Positions 19,596 through 29,946 of a DNA stretch of 64,000 nt are shown here, piece by piece. Position 1 is the first letter of the stretch. Each line of letters starts with the position of its first letter. The notes under the pieces were generated by a model. It searched no databases. It had not been told where the DNA came from and worked only from the letters and a program-made list of their open reading frames with translations. The stretch comes from Stenotrophomonas bentonitica (GTDB lineage: Bacteria > Pseudomonadota > Gammaproteobacteria > Xanthomonadales > Xanthomonadaceae). Position numbers and translations under genes: made by a program. Location: NCBI RefSeq assembly GCF_002887735.1, contig NZ_PKQP01000001.1:682001-746000 (forward strand), read 5' to 3'.

Positions 19596-20915
19596 TTAGC
19601 GCTTTGTACGGTATGGCGACCAAGAAGGCTCACGAACATCACCGTCGGCCAGAACCAGCCGCTGGCGCACGCGCGCATCGGCCGAAACGGCATACAACAC
19701 GCCACGACCACCCTCACGGGCGGCGTACAACACCATGCTCGCGTTGGGCGCAAAGCTCGGCGATTCATCCAGCGACCCTGGCGACAGCGTGTTCCAGCGG
19801 GCCGAGCCCGTGCTGCTGTCCATCATCGCGATCTTGTAGGTGTTGCCACTGCCCTGGGCGACCACCAGCTTCTTGCCGTCGTAGGACAGGCTCGGGGTGG
19901 CGTTGTAGTTGCCCTGGAAGGTCACGCGCGAAGCGCTGCCGCCGCTGGAGGCCACCTGGTAGATCTGCGGGCGGCCACCACGGTCGGAGGTGAAGTAGAC
20001 GCTGCTGCCGTCCGGGCTCCAGGTCGGCTCGGTATCGATGGCGAAGTGGTTGGTCAGCTGGGTCAGCTGCTTGCTGCCCAGGTCCATCACGTAGATCTCC
20101 GGGTTGCCGCTGCGCGACAGCGACAGGGCCAGGCGACGGCCGTCCGGGGAGAACGACGGGGCGCTGTTGATGCCGCGGAAGCTGGTGACCAGCTCACGGG
20201 CGCCACTGGAGATGTTCTGGATGTAGATCGCCGAGTTGCCGCGTTCGAAGCTGACGTAGGCCAGCTTGTTGCCGTCCGGGCTCCAGCTGGGCGAGAGCAG
20301 CGGCTCGGCCGAGCGCACGATGGTCTGCGGGTTGAAGCCGTCCGAATCGGCCACCATCAGCGCATAGCGCATGGCATCGCCCTTGCCGCTGGCGGTGACA
20401 TAGGCGATGCGGGTCCAGAAGGCGCCGCGGACACCGGTGATCTTTTCGTAGATGGCATCGGCCATCTGGTGGGCGACATCGCGCATGGCGTTGCCACGGG
20501 CGGTCATCGCCAGCCCGAGCAGGCGCTCACCCTTGGGCACGTCGTAGAGCTCGTACTCCACGCGGTAGGCACCGGCGCCGGCGTCCATGACCCGGCCGAC
20601 GACGATGTAGTTCTGCTTCAGCGCGCGCCAGGTAGCGAACTGGATCTCGCTGCCACGGGTCGGTTTTTCGACGATCTGGGCTTCCGGCAGGTTGCGGAAC
20701 TGGCCGGAACGGTCCAGATCGGCGCGTACCACGGCGGCCACGTCGGTCTGCGGGGCACCGGCCGAACCCTGGTAGGGCATCGGGACGACGGTGATCGGCG
20801 TGGCGGAGGCATTGCCGCCAATGATGTCGATATCCAGCCCCTTCTGCTGCGCCATGGCAGCAAAGGGCAACAACAGGGCCGCAACAACGGCAAGCCAGCG
20901 AGGCATTTTTTTCAT
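19596..20915 (-). CDS. tolB: Tol-Pal translocation protein TolB
   Basis: A periplasmic protein of 439 residues joining TolA and Pal during cell constriction. The signal peptide ends near residue 20 (AAMAQQ). The N-terminal alpha/beta domain is followed by a six-bladed beta-propeller, seen as repeats of the type [23 protein letters not shown] and [15 protein letters not shown]. The ATG at 20915 begins MKKMPRW, matching a typical signal start. The 216-base gap to the tolA stop is the longest within the tol cluster, so a secondary promoter is possible there. Confidence 0.97.
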   Translation of the reverse strand: MKKMPRWLAVVAALLLPFAAMAQQKGLDIDIIGGNASATPITVVPMPYQGSAGAPQTDVAAVVRADLDRSGQFRNLPEAQIVEKPTRGSEIQFATWRALKQNYIVVGRVMDAGAGAYRVEYELYDVPKGERLLGLAMTARGNAMRDVAHQMADAIYEKITGVRGAFWTRIAYVTASGKGDAMRYALMVADSDGFNPQTIVRSAEPLLSPSWSPDGNKLAYVSFERGNSAIYIQNISSGARELVTSFRGINSAPSFSPDGRRLALSLSRSGNPEIYVMDLGSKQLTQLTNHFAIDTEPTWSPDGSSVYFTSDRGGRPQIYQVASSGGSASRVTFQGNYNATPSLSYDGKKLVVAQGSGNTYKIAMMDSSTGSARWNTLSPGSLDESPSFAPNASMVLYAAREGGRGVLYAVSADARVRQRLVLADGDVREPSWSPYRTKR

Positions 20916-21131
20916 GGAGCGCTCAATAGGGGAGAAACCAGAACGAGGGATAACAGGACCGCGGTGAACAGTTTCGCAATCATGAACCAAGGCAGTGTGA
21001 ATTCCGAGTCACCGAGCGCACAAATCTCACGGCCCGTTAACCAACCGGCCGGATTCGGCGCGCTCCGCCCCCCGACTTGGCCATGAGCCCCTGTACAGCG
21101 TGCCGGCGGAACTTCACCGGACCGCCCGGGA

Positions 21132-22193
21132 TCAATCCTGGGCGGTGAAGGTGAAGTTGATCGTGCGCGCGAACACCGATTCGAAACCGCGGTACGGCAA
21201 CGGCTGGGCATTCAATACGGCGGCCTCGATCGAGCGGCGGCCGGCTTCGTCGAACGGGCAGCTGCCGCTGACCTTGGCCTGGATGACCTGCCCGCCCGGA
21301 ATCTGGGTGATCGAGACCTGGCAGCGCTGGCCCAATGGCACCGAATCCGGACGCGTCCACTGCGCGGAGACCTTCTGCTGGATCGCGGCGGCGTACTTGG
21401 CGCTCAGATCGTCGCTGGTCCCGCCCGCACCGGCCGCCGGCTTGGCGGCACCGGTGGCACCGGCGGTGGAGGCCGAGGCATTGGCGGCACGCGCGGCGGT
21501 GACCTGGCGCAGCTTCTGCTCGGCCAGCTTGGCTTCGTTCTCGGCCTGGGCGCGCTTGCGGCGGATCTCGGCCAGCTTCTTGTCGCGCTCGGCCTCGGCC
21601 TTGGCGTCGTTGGCCTTCTGTTCCTGCTCGGCCAGCTTCTTCTTCAGCTCGGCCTCTTCCTGCTGCTTGGCCAGGCGCAGCTTCTGCTCGGCCTGTTCCT
21701 GGCGCTTGCGCTCGGTCAGGTCGATCTGTTCCTGGCGGCGCTTGGCTTCCTGCTCCTGTTTGGCCTTTTCAGCCGAGATCGCCAGCGCGTTGACCGCTTC
21801 CTGGTCGACCGTGTCCGGCTGGGCGATGCGCTCCTGCGCCTGCGACTTCTGCGGCGTCGGCGCGTCCTGCGGGCGCGGCTCGGGCAACGGCTGCGGCGGC
21901 GGCACGGTGTCTTCGGGAATGGGCTCGGGCTCGGCGACCGGTTCGGGCAGGTCCGGCAGCGTCTCGGAGGCGCGCAGGGCCTGGCGCGCGGCCGAGGCTT
22001 CGGAGGCGGACAGCTGCAGGCTGGCCTCGATGACCGGATCGCCGGCGGCCGCTTCGGTGGTGCGTTGCGGCGACCACAACCAGGCGGCAATGAAGATCAG
22101 GGCCAGCAGCAGGTGCACGCCGAGCGCCAGCGCGATCGGCAGACCCCACTTCTCTTCAGGCTGACGCTGCGGTGGCAGGGCTTCAGCGTGCAT
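21132..22193 (-). CDS. tolA: Cell-envelope integrity protein TolA
   Basis: An inner-membrane protein of 353 residues that spans the periplasm and transmits proton-motive force from TolQR to TolB-Pal. One N-terminal membrane helix (about residues 17-41), a Pro/Glu-rich section near 80-120, then a long charged helical domain (about 135-245) dominated by Lys, Glu, Gln and Ala. The C-terminal globular domain contains the TonB-like tail with two cysteines (RCQVSITQIPGG, GSCPFDEAGRRSIEAAV). It overlaps the tolR end by 11 bases, indicating coupling. Confidence 0.96.
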   Translation of the reverse strand: MHAEALPPQRQPEEKWGLPIALALGVHLLLALIFIAAWLWSPQRTTEAAAGDPVIEASLQLSASEASAARQALRASETLPDLPEPVAEPEPIPEDTVPPPQPLPEPRPQDAPTPQKSQAQERIAQPDTVDQEAVNALAISAEKAKQEQEAKRRQEQIDLTERKRQEQAEQKLRLAKQQEEAELKKKLAEQEQKANDAKAEAERDKKLAEIRRKRAQAENEAKLAEQKLRQVTAARAANASASTAGATGAAKPAAGAGGTSDDLSAKYAAAIQQKVSAQWTRPDSVPLGQRCQVSITQIPGGQVIQAKVSGSCPFDEAGRRSIEAAVLNAQPLPYRGFESVFARTINFTFTAQD

Positions 22194-22611
22194 CGGTCGC
22201 CAGGCCCACCTTTTCCACGTTGGCGCGCTTGATCACGTCCATGGCCGCGACCACCTTCTCATAGGCCACGGCCTTGTCGGCGGCAACGATCACGCGCAGG
22301 TTTTTGTCCTGCGAGGAAAGCGCGGACAGCTGGGCCTGCAGGCGGGCGGCATCCATCGGTTCCGGATCCTTGGCCTCGGGCAGCTTCAGGCTGAGCTGGC
22401 CATCCAGGCGGACGGAGACGATCACCGGATCCTGCTTGCTCTCCAGCGCCTTGGCCTGGGAGGTCGGCAGATCCACTTCAAAGCTCAGCGTGAGCAGCGG
22501 CGCGGTCACCATGAAGATGATGAGCAGCACCAGCATGACGTCGATGTAGGGCACGACGTTGATTTCGGATTTGAGCTTTCGGCGCTTGCGGCGGCCAATG
22601 GCTGCGGTCAT
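22183..22611 (-). CDS. tolR: Proton channel subunit TolR
   Basis: An ExbD/TolR-family inner-membrane protein of 142 residues. A single membrane helix carries the proton-responsive Asp in VVPYIDVMLVLLIIF (near residue 24), followed by a periplasmic dimer domain. It works with TolQ to energise TolA. It starts 23 bases after tolQ and its end overlaps tolA by 11 bases. Confidence 0.97.
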   Translation of the reverse strand: MTAAIGRRKRRKLKSEINVVPYIDVMLVLLIIFMVTAPLLTLSFEVDLPTSQAKALESKQDPVIVSVRLDGQLSLKLPEAKDPEPMDAARLQAQLSALSSQDKNLRVIVAADKAVAYEKVVAAMDVIKRANVEKVGLATDAR

Positions 22612-22634
22612 GGCAGGACTCCTGTGCTGGGCGC

Positions 22635-23414
22635 TTACTCGTCGCCCGCGGTCTGACGCTGCAGGATCGAGCTGAACTCTTCTGCGAAGGTTTCAAAGCG
22701 CACCGACATGCGCTCCACGCGGGTGGTGAAGCGGTTGTAGGCCCACACCGCCGGGATCGCCACGAACAGGCCGATGGCGGTGGCGAACAGGGCTTCGGAG
22801 ATACCCGGGGCGACCGAGGCGATACCGGCCTGCTCGCCGCTGTTGATCATGTCGTGCATGGTCACCATGATGCCGAACACGGTGCCGACCAGACCCACGT
22901 ACGGGGCGGTCGAGCCGATGTTGGCCAGCAGCTCCAGGCTGCGCTCCATCTGGTCCACTTCGCGGGTATAGGTGGTGCGCATGGCGCGCTGGGCACCTTC
23001 CAGCTGGGCGCGGCCATCCAGGCGGCGCTTGTCGCGCAGGCGGGTGAACTCGCGGAAGCCCGATTCGAAGATCGCTTCCAGGCCACCGACCTGGCGGTTG
23101 CGGTCGGTCGCCGAGCTGTACAGCTTGCCCAGGTCCGCACCGGACCAGAAGCGGCTTTCGAACTCGTCGGCAGCGCGGTTGGCGGCGTTGAACACGCGCG
23201 CCTTGCGGAAGATGATCACCCAGCTGATGAACGAGCCGGCCAGCAGCAGCAGCACGATGATCTTCACCGGGATGCTGGCCTTGACCATCAGGTCCAGGTA
23301 GTTGATGCCACCGCCATGCGCGGCTTGGGCGACAGTCTGCGCCGCGGCGCTGGTGACTTCCTGCGGCAGCGCTTCGGTCACCGTGGCCTGCAGGGCCAGG
23401 AGCATTGCGATCAT
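22635..23414 (-). CDS. tolQ: Proton channel subunit TolQ
   Basis: A MotA/TolQ/ExbB-family channel protein of 259 residues with three membrane helices: about 45-70, 165-190 and 200-225. The conserved segments NIGSTAPYVGLVGTVFGIM and EALFATAIGLFVAIPAVWAYN are present. The ATG at 23414 has AGGA 7 bases upstream; an internal ATG three codons later is less likely. It lies 10 bases after ybgC, as in many proteobacterial tol-pal operons. Confidence 0.97.
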   Translation of the reverse strand: MIAMLLALQATVTEALPQEVTSAAAQTVAQAAHGGGINYLDLMVKASIPVKIIVLLLLAGSFISWVIIFRKARVFNAANRAADEFESRFWSGADLGKLYSSATDRNRQVGGLEAIFESGFREFTRLRDKRRLDGRAQLEGAQRAMRTTYTREVDQMERSLELLANIGSTAPYVGLVGTVFGIMVTMHDMINSGEQAGIASVAPGISEALFATAIGLFVAIPAVWAYNRFTTRVERMSVRFETFAEEFSSILQRQTAGDE

Positions 23415-23424
23415 CCGTTGTTCC

Positions 23425-23868
23425 TCAGTATGCGGATTCTGGAAATTCGAGGTGTTTCAGCGCGGCATGCAGTGCATCGTCCATGCCACGCGGTTTGAAG
23501 GTGGCTGCATCGAGCGCGGCGATCTTCACCTGCGCGGTCAGCAGTGTTTCCTCGCCCCGGCACACGGCCTGGGCGAACACCATGCTGGCACGCTTGCACT
23601 GCACCAGCGTGGCGGTGACCGCCAGCGCATCGTCCAGCCGCGCCGGCTTGAGGAAATCCATGGTCATGCTGCGCACCGCGAACACCAGGCCATGGTCGCA
23701 GCGCATGCGCTCCTGACCATACCCCAATGCGCGCATCCATTCGGTCCGCGCCCGTTCCATGAAGGCCACGTAGCGGGCGTGGTACACGACCCCGCCAGCG
23801 TCGGTATCTTCCCAGTAAATGCGTGTCGGCCAACTGAATCGGGGCTCAACCCGGGGATCAACCGACAT
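23425..23868 (-). CDS. ybgC: Tol-Pal associated acyl-CoA thioesterase YbgC
   Basis: A hotdog-fold thioesterase of 147 residues, first gene of the tol-pal cluster in many proteobacteria. The catalytic signature [27 protein letters not shown], with Asp in EDTDAGG and the YHARY motif, lies near residues 19-45. GGAGG stands 6 bases before the ATG at 23868. The start lies inside the end of ruvB (11-base overlap), which ties the tol-pal genes to the ruv cluster. Confidence 0.95.
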   Translation of the reverse strand: MSVDPRVEPRFSWPTRIYWEDTDAGGVVYHARYVAFMERARTEWMRALGYGQERMRCDHGLVFAVRSMTMDFLKPARLDDALAVTATLVQCKRASMVFAQAVCRGEETLLTAQVKIAALDAATFKPRGMDDALHAALKHLEFPESAY

Positions 23869-24898
23869 CCGGGACCTCCGCGAACAGGTCGGCCGGCGGA
23901 TTCTTCGGCTTCAGGCCCATGTGCCGGTAAGCCTTGTGCGTGCACATGCGGCCCCGGGCGGTGCGGATCAGGAAGCCCTGCTGGATCAGATAGGGTTCGA
24001 CCACGTCTTCCAGCGTGCCACGCTCTTCGGAGAGCGCGGCGGCCAGCGATTCGATCCCGACCGGACCGCCGTCGAAGTAATCGACCATGGTCCGCAGCAG
24101 GCGCCGATCGAGCTCGTCGAAGCCCTCCGGGTCGACCTTGAGCATCTGCATGGCGGCCTGGGCCACGTCCTGGTCGATGTGGCCGGCCGCCTTCACCTGC
24201 GCGAAGTCGCGTACCCGGCGCAGCAGCCGGTTGGCGATACGCGGCGTGCCACGCGAGCGCCGGGCGATCTCGGCCGCCCCTTCGGCGGTGCAGTCGATGT
24301 TGAGGATGCTGGCCGAGCGCCGGACGATCTTCGTCAGCTCTTCGGGCGTATAGAACTCCAGCCGATGCACGATGCCGAAGCGGTCGCGCAGCGGCGCGGT
24401 CAGCAGGCCGGCACGGGTGGTCGCACCGATCAGCGTGAACGGCGGCAGATCGATCTTGATCGAGCGGGCCGCAGGGCCCTCGCCGATCATGATGTCGATC
24501 TGGAAATCTTCCATCGCCGGGTACAGCACTTCTTCGACGACCGGCGAGAGGCGGTGGATTTCATCGATGAACAGCACATCGTGCGGCTGCAGGTTGGTCA
24601 GCAGCGCGGCCAGGTCACCGGCCTTCTCGATCACCGGCCCGGAGGTGACGCGCAGCGCGACCCCCAGCTCGTTGGCGATCACGTGGCTCAAGGTGGTCTT
24701 GCCCAGGCCTGGCGGCCCGAAGATCAGCACGTGGTCGAGCGCGTCGCCACGCGCCTTGGTCGCTTCGATGTAGATCGACAGCTGCTCGCGCACCGGCGCC
24801 TGGCCCAGGTAATCGGCCATGCGCTTGGGGCGGATGCTGGCGTCGGTGCCCTCGTCTTCGCGGGTGGCACCGGCACCGATGATGCGGTCGTCTGTCAT
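23858..24898 (-). CDS. ruvB: Holliday junction helicase RuvB
   Basis: The AAA+ motor of branch migration, 346 residues. Walker [10 protein letters not shown] is at residues 61-69 and Walker B with DEIH near 113. The sensor segment [19 protein letters not shown] and arginine finger region are present, followed by the C-terminal winged-helix DNA-binding domain (GLKPKNPP near the end). The ATG at 24898 begins [10 protein letters not shown]; longer in-frame starts would read into a REP element. It is separated from ruvA by kup and a REP array, and overlaps ybgC by 11 bases. Confidence 0.97.
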   Translation of the reverse strand: MTDDRIIGAGATREDEGTDASIRPKRMADYLGQAPVREQLSIYIEATKARGDALDHVLIFGPPGLGKTTLSHVIANELGVALRVTSGPVIEKAGDLAALLTNLQPHDVLFIDEIHRLSPVVEEVLYPAMEDFQIDIMIGEGPAARSIKIDLPPFTLIGATTRAGLLTAPLRDRFGIVHRLEFYTPEELTKIVRRSASILNIDCTAEGAAEIARRSRGTPRIANRLLRRVRDFAQVKAAGHIDQDVAQAAMQMLKVDPEGFDELDRRLLRTMVDYFDGGPVGIESLAAALSEERGTLEDVVEPYLIQQGFLIRTARGRMCTHKAYRHMGLKPKNPPADLFAEVPDVG

Positions 24899-24938
24899 GC
24901 GGCAATTATGCGGCAAAAGGAGCGCGATCCGCGTTCCA

Positions 24939-25053
24939 GGTAATGCCGGCCGCTGGCCGGCTCCGCACGATGCACGCTCCAGGTAGTGCCGGCCGCTGGC
25001 CGGCTCCACGCGATGCAGGGGTCACCGGGAGCCGGCCAGCGGCCGGCACTACC
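24939..25053. repeat. REP/SMAG array: two direct units and one inverted
   Basis: Two direct copies of the GC-rich palindromic unit GGTAGTGCCGGCCGCTGGCC (24939, 24982; the first has GTAA for GTAG) and one inverted copy (25028-25053) form a strong long stem. This lies in the 264-base space between kup and ruvB. The GTAG boundary is characteristic of Stenotrophomonas SMAG elements. The rest of the gap shows no gene or clear signal. Confidence 0.9.
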
Positions 25054-25162
25054 GGTTACGCATCGGAGGGGCACACCGAAGGTGCGGGGTTTTAAGTGGA
25101 AGGCGCCCGGGTCCCAAGGTCTGCGCAGCAAACCTTGGGCCGCAAGGGGCGATCCGACGCAG

Positions 25163-27082
25163 TCAGATCTCCACCTGTGCGCCCAGTTCCACCAGCCGAT
25201 TCCCCGGAATCCGGAAGAACCCGGTCGCCGGCGCCGCGTTGCGGTGCATCAGCGCGAACAGCTTGTCGCGCCAGATCGGCATGCCGCGGTTGGCCGTGGC
25301 CACGATGGTCTCGCGGCTGGCGAAGAACGTGGTGTCCATCGGGTCGAAGTAGATCCCGCCGTGGTCGCACGAGCGCATCAGCGCCAGCGGTACGTCCGGG
25401 GTCTCCATGAAGCCGAAGCGCACGTAGATCCGATAGAACTCATCGCCCACCGACTCGATCTTCAGGCGCTGGCCCGAAGGCGCGTACGGCACCGGCAGGG
25501 TCACCACGTGCAGGAACACGTTGCGCTCGTGCAGCACCTTGTTGTGCTTGAGGTTGTGCATCAACGCGTGCGGGGCCACCGAGGGGTCGGCGGTCAGGAA
25601 CACCGCGGTACCCGGCACCCGCACCGGCGGGGCCAGCATCAGGCCCGGCAGGAAGGTGTCGATCCGGATGCCGTCCTTGCGGATCTCATCGCGCAGCAGC
25701 TCGCGGCCCCGGCGCCAGGTGCGCATCATGGTGAACAGCACGATGCCCAGCACCACCGGGAACCACGCGCCCTGCAGCAACTTGGCGCCGTTGGCGATCA
25801 CGAAGCCCAGGTCGATCACGAAGAAGATCACGCACAGCGGCAGGATCCAGTTGCGCGCCTTCGGCCACAGCGCGCGGGCGACCAGTGCGAGCAGCAGGGT
25901 ATCGATCAGCATGGTGGCCGACACCGAAATGCCGTAGGCCACGGCCAGGTTGGAGGAGCTGCGGAAGGCCAGCACCAGCCCGATCACCATCACCGCGATG
26001 CCCCAGTTGATGCCCGGGATGTAGATCTGGCCGATGGTGTCGTGCGAGGTGTGGGTGATGCGCATGCGCGGGATGTAGCCCAGCTGCATGGCCTGGCGCG
26101 AAACCGAGAACGCCCCGGTGATCACCGACTGCGAAGCGATCACCGCCGCCATCGTGGCCAGCACGATCATCGGGTACAGGCCCCACTCCGGCACCGCCTC
26201 GAAGAACGGATTCTTCACCGCTTCGGGGTGCTTGAGCACCAACGCGCCCTGCCCCAGGTAGTTCAGCACCAGGCACGGCAGCACGAAGTAATACCAGGCG
26301 TGGCGGATCGGCCTGGCGCCGAAGTGGCCCATGTCGGCATACAGCGCCTCGCCACCGGTCACCGCCAACACCACCGCGCCGAGGATGAAGATGCCGTGCC
26401 AGCCGTGCTCCATGAAGAAGCGCAGCGCCCACATCGGGTTGAAGGCCTTGAGCACTTCCGGCGCATCGACGATGTTCCAGATGCCGATCGCCGCCAGGGA
26501 GATGAACCAGATCGAGGTGATCGGGCCGAACAGCTTGCCGATCTTGGCCGTGCCGAAGCGCTGTACGGCAAACACCGCCAGCAGCACCACCACGGTGATC
26601 GGCACGATGAAGTTGTGCAGCCCCGGGGCCGCGACCTCCAGGCCTTCGACCGCACCCAGCACGGAGATGGCCGGGGTGATCACGCCGTCGCCGAAGAACA
26701 GCGAGGCGCCGAAGATGCCCAGTATGCCCACCACGTACGCCGAGCGCGAGCCGTTCCGCAGCGTGCGCTGGGTCAGCGCCATCAGCGCCATGATGCCGCC
26801 CTCGCCGTCGTTGTCGGCGCGCATGATGATGGTGACGTACTTGAGCGTCACCACGATGTTCAGTGCCCAGAACGCCAGGGACAGCACGCCCAGCACGGTG
26901 TCATGGTCGCTGTTGAGGCCGTAATGCGGGGAGAACGCTTCTTTGAGCGTGTACAGCGGGCTGGTGCCGATGTCGCCGAACACCACGCCGATGGCGCCGA
27001 TCATCAGCGCCATGCCGCCGGCCGCCGGCGCGTGGCCGTGCGGGGCCTGGCCGTCGCTGTGCTGGGGGGAAGTGGTGGACAT
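25163..27082 (-). CDS. kup: Low-affinity potassium transporter Kup
   Basis: A KUP/HAK-family K+ uptake permease of 639 residues. About 12 membrane helices fill residues 25-450, starting with the family signature [23 protein letters not shown] cytoplasmic C-terminal domain follows. The ATG at 27082 precedes a His/Gly-rich short N-terminus. It lies between ruvA (54-base gap) and ruvB (264-base gap) on the same strand, splitting the ruvAB pair. Confidence 0.96.
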   Translation of the reverse strand: MSTTSPQHSDGQAPHGHAPAAGGMALMIGAIGVVFGDIGTSPLYTLKEAFSPHYGLNSDHDTVLGVLSLAFWALNIVVTLKYVTIIMRADNDGEGGIMALMALTQRTLRNGSRSAYVVGILGIFGASLFFGDGVITPAISVLGAVEGLEVAAPGLHNFIVPITVVVLLAVFAVQRFGTAKIGKLFGPITSIWFISLAAIGIWNIVDAPEVLKAFNPMWALRFFMEHGWHGIFILGAVVLAVTGGEALYADMGHFGARPIRHAWYYFVLPCLVLNYLGQGALVLKHPEAVKNPFFEAVPEWGLYPMIVLATMAAVIASQSVITGAFSVSRQAMQLGYIPRMRITHTSHDTIGQIYIPGINWGIAVMVIGLVLAFRSSSNLAVAYGISVSATMLIDTLLLALVARALWPKARNWILPLCVIFFVIDLGFVIANGAKLLQGAWFPVVLGIVLFTMMRTWRRGRELLRDEIRKDGIRIDTFLPGLMLAPPVRVPGTAVFLTADPSVAPHALMHNLKHNKVLHERNVFLHVVTLPVPYAPSGQRLKIESVGDEFYRIYVRFGFMETPDVPLALMRSCDHGGIYFDPMDTTFFASRETIVATANRGMPIWRDKLFALMHRNAAPATGFFRIPGNRLVELGAQVEI

Positions 27083-27136
27083 GAGGCTCCGGGCGGACGC
27101 GGTCGGTATCGGATCAGGAACAGGCGGGCGCGCGGC

Positions 27137-27727
27137 TCAGCGCAGCGCAGCCTGCAGGGCTTTGCGGATGACCGTGGCGACATCGTCGCCTTCGGCGTTG
27201 GCGTCGCGCGCCATGCGTGCAGCCTCGACCGGCTTGTAACCCAGCTGCTGCAGGGCCACGGTCGCCTCGGAGACCGGATCGGTGGCCGGTGCCGCGCCGG
27301 CGATGGGTGCCCCGCCGCCGCCGAAGTTGGCCGCGCGGTCGCGCAGCTCCAGCACCATGCGCTCGGCGGTCTTCTTGCCGATGCCCGGGATGCGGGTCAG
27401 CGCGGTGATGTCGCCGGCCTGCAGCATGCGCGCGAACTCGTCCACGCTGACGCCGGAGAGCACCGCCAGCGCGATCTTGGCGCCGATCCCGCTGACCTTC
27501 TGCACATCGCGGAACAGGCGGCGCTCACCCTCGCGCAGGAAACCGTACAGCGAGACGCTGTCTTCCTTCTGCGCGTAATGGGTGAACAGCGTGACCTCGC
27601 GGCCCAGCTCGGGCAGGTCGTAGAAGGTGCTCATCGGCGCCTCCAGTTCGTAACCGACGCCATTGACGTCGACCATGAGCCACGGCGGCGCCTTGTAGGC
27701 CACGATCCCGCGCAGACGACCAATCAT
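27137..27727 (-). CDS. ruvA: Holliday junction-binding protein RuvA
   Basis: A 196-residue subunit that binds four-way junctions and guides RuvB. It begins MIGRLRGIV, the usual start, with GAGGAAAA ahead of the ATG at 27727. The two helix-hairpin-helix motifs are visible ([15 protein letters not shown] near 75 and [22 protein letters not shown] near 105-125). An Ala/Gly linker leads to the C-terminal RuvB-contact domain ([16 protein letters not shown]). It starts 10 bases after ruvC. Confidence 0.97.
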   Translation of the reverse strand: MIGRLRGIVAYKAPPWLMVDVNGVGYELEAPMSTFYDLPELGREVTLFTHYAQKEDSVSLYGFLREGERRLFRDVQKVSGIGAKIALAVLSGVSVDEFARMLQAGDITALTRIPGIGKKTAERMVLELRDRAANFGGGGAPIAGAAPATDPVSEATVALQQLGYKPVEAARMARDANAEGDDVATVIRKALQAALR

Positions 27728-27737
27728 GCAGTTTTCC

Positions 27738-28259
27738 TCATTTCCGGCTCCAGGCCTGGCGCGCATTGACGCCCAGGCGCAGCGCCGTGGCCCGGACATG
27801 GGCGTGGGTGATCGCCACGGCCAACGCGTCGGCGGCGTCGGCCTGCAGCTTGGTTTTCAGGTTGAGCATGAGCCCGACCATGTGTTGGACCTGTTGTTTT
27901 TCCGCGCCACCGCGGCCGACCACGGCCAGCTTGATCTCGGTGGCCGCGTATTCGCTGACCGGCAGGTCGCGCATCACCACGGCCGAGATGGCCGCGCCGC
28001 GGGCCTGGCCCAGCTTCAGTGCCGAATCCGGGTTGCGTGCCATGAACACCTTTTCGATGGCCACTTCGTCGGGGCGGTACTCCTCGACCAGGGCGGTCAG
28101 GCCCACCACCAGCAGCTTCATCCGCTGCGGGAAGTCGTCCGCGCCCAGCAGCACCAGCGGCAGGTGGTGGACATGCACCACCCTGCCGGCGGCGTCCACA
28201 TCAATGATGCCCACCCCGGTGCGCTGCGAACCGGGGTCGATGCCGAGGATGCGTGTCAT
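27738..28259 (-). CDS. ruvC: Crossover junction endonuclease RuvC
   Basis: The Holliday-junction resolvase, 173 residues. The four catalytic acidic residues have family spacing: Asp8 ([10 protein letters not shown]), Glu69 (VAIEKVF), Asp141 and Asp144 (DAADALAVA). The ATG at 28259 begins [10 protein letters not shown]; an upstream in-frame start would add 13 unconserved residues. It lies 129 bases after yebC and 10 bases before ruvA. Confidence 0.97.
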   Translation of the reverse strand: MTRILGIDPGSQRTGVGIIDVDAAGRVVHVHHLPLVLLGADDFPQRMKLLVVGLTALVEEYRPDEVAIEKVFMARNPDSALKLGQARGAAISAVVMRDLPVSEYAATEIKLAVVGRGGAEKQQVQHMVGLMLNLKTKLQADAADALAVAITHAHVRATALRLGVNARQAWSRK

Positions 28260-28388
28260 GCGGCACGCACACGGCCGCCCGCGGCCCGGAAGGGACACAT
28301 GCGGCGGGGATAACAGGGAACGGCTGGAGTCATCATGGTCCGCATTGTCCGCTCACCGGTCGCGCAAAGCGACCGGTGAAGGGCCCGC

Positions 28389-29120
28389 TCAGGCGTAGGC
28401 GTCCGCGCCGAGATCGGCGTTGGAGAACACGTCCTGCACGTCGTCCAGGTCTTCGAGCATGTCCAGCAGCTTCTTGACCTGCAGAGCGGTGTCGCCCTCG
28501 ACCTTGATGTCGTTGTCGGCACGGAAGGTGATTTCGGCATGGTCCGGCTTGAAACCGGCTGCTTCCATCGCGTCCTTGACGGCGTGATAGCTGTCGGCCG
28601 CGGTGAGCACATCGATCGCCCCATCTTCCGGGTAGACCACGATGTCGTCCGCACCGGCCTCGATCGCCGCTTCGGTGACGGCTTCTTCGTCCGCACCGGC
28701 GGCGAAGTGCAGCACGCCCAGGCGCTTGAACATGAAGGCCACCGAGCCTTCGGTGCCCATGTTGCCGCCGCACTTGCTGAACGCATGGCGGACATCGGCC
28801 ACGGTGCGCACGCGGTTGTCGGTCAGGCAGTCCACGATCACGGCCACGCCACCGGGGGCATAGCCCTCGTAGCGGATCTCTTCGTACTCCACGCCTTCCA
28901 GCTCACCGGTCGCCTTCTTGATGGCGCGCTCGATCACGTCCTTGGACATGTTCGAGGACAGGCCCTTGTCCATGGCAACGCGCAGGCGCGGGTTGTTGTT
29001 GGGGTCGCCTCCACCGCCGCGCGCGGCAACGCCGATCTCGCGGATGATCTTGGTGAAAATCTTGCCGCGCTTCGCGTCAGACGCGTTTTTGCGGTTCTCG
29101 ATGGAGGGGCCTCTACCCAT
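28389..29120 (-). CDS. yebC: YebC/PmpR-family protein
   Basis: A 243-residue YebC/PmpR-family protein. Members act as DNA-binding regulators, and a branch has more recently been linked to ribosome function at difficult peptide motifs. Family features include [21 protein letters not shown] near residues 18-38, [20 protein letters not shown] and ECxGGN-like [15 protein letters not shown]. The N-terminus [11 protein letters not shown] departs from the more common MAGHSKWANI. It heads the ruvC-ruvA series, an order common in proteobacteria. Confidence 0.95.
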   Translation of the reverse strand: MGRGPSIENRKNASDAKRGKIFTKIIREIGVAARGGGGDPNNNPRLRVAMDKGLSSNMSKDVIERAIKKATGELEGVEYEEIRYEGYAPGGVAVIVDCLTDNRVRTVADVRHAFSKCGGNMGTEGSVAFMFKRLGVLHFAAGADEEAVTEAAIEAGADDIVVYPEDGAIDVLTAADSYHAVKDAMEAAGFKPDHAEITFRADNDIKVEGDTALQVKKLLDMLEDLDDVQDVFSNADLGADAYA

Positions 29121-29203
29121 GGGGTGACTCTCGTGCTTCTGTCAGGAACAGGGCGCGAATTCTACCTGATCCGCCGCCCCGCCCGTGTCACCACCCCGCC
29201 CGC

Positions 29204-29836
29204 TCAGGCGGCGTGGGCCGCATCATCGCGCCGGAACCGGCCATCGCGCAGGAAGGCGGCGGTCTGCCGCGCGGCATCGGGCGAGAACACCAGCCCGCTG
29301 TGGCTGGCCGGGATCACACAGTGGTCGGCCAGGCCCGGCAGCTGGGTCTCATCCAGCGCCACGGTGCCATCGGAGGCCTCGCCACAGGCGCCCAGCAGGC
29401 TGCCCAACCCATGCGGGACCGAGCCGGCGATCAGGCCGACCTGGGCCCTGCCCTCCCAGGCCGGCAGCCCATCGAGCAGCAGTTCCGAGCTGCGCCCCAG
29501 CGCCAGCGACCAGCCGTGATCGCTCAGGGAGCGGGCGGTCACGCTGCCGCGCAGTGGCGAGCCCAGGCAGACCACGCGCGACACCGGCAGCTCCGGGGCG
29601 CGCCGCAGGGCCTCAAGGGCGACCAGCCCGCCCAGGCTGTGGCCGACCAGCGAGACCGGGCCACTGTCCTTGAGCCGCTCCAGCAGCTGCGGCACTGCCA
29701 CCTCGGGACCACCGAACACGCTCGAATACCCGAAGGTATCCACGGTGAAGCCACGGGCGCGCAGGCGCCAGGCCAACGGGCCGACCCAGGCGCGTGCGTT
29801 CCAGATGCCATGCAGCAGTAAAACGGGGGGATTCAT
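29204..29836 (-). CDS. RBBP9-like alpha/beta hydrolase
   Basis: A 210-residue cytoplasmic alpha/beta hydrolase. The oxyanion strand VLLLHGIWNAR opens the protein, the nucleophile elbow GHSLGG places Ser at 67, and a C-terminal His lies in IPASHSGLVFS near 186. An acid is likely near TVALDETQLPG. The size and lack of a cap domain suit a small lipase or esterase; the substrate is unknown. The ATG at 29836 is chosen for GAGG 8 bases upstream rather than an ATG at 29854 without one. Confidence 0.85.
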   Translation of the reverse strand: MNPPVLLLHGIWNARAWVGPLAWRLRARGFTVDTFGYSSVFGGPEVAVPQLLERLKDSGPVSLVGHSLGGLVALEALRRAPELPVSRVVCLGSPLRGSVTARSLSDHGWSLALGRSSELLLDGLPAWEGRAQVGLIAGSVPHGLGSLLGACGEASDGTVALDETQLPGLADHCVIPASHSGLVFSPDAARQTAAFLRDGRFRRDDAAHAA

Positions 29837-29946
29837 GATGTCAGCCTCGCCCATTGGGCGGGGCGCCTGCAGAAGGAAACAGCGTCATTAGACAAATGGG
29901 CCAGCCAACGGCAGGTGAAGCCGCTGCGGCCATGACGATGTCGTGC

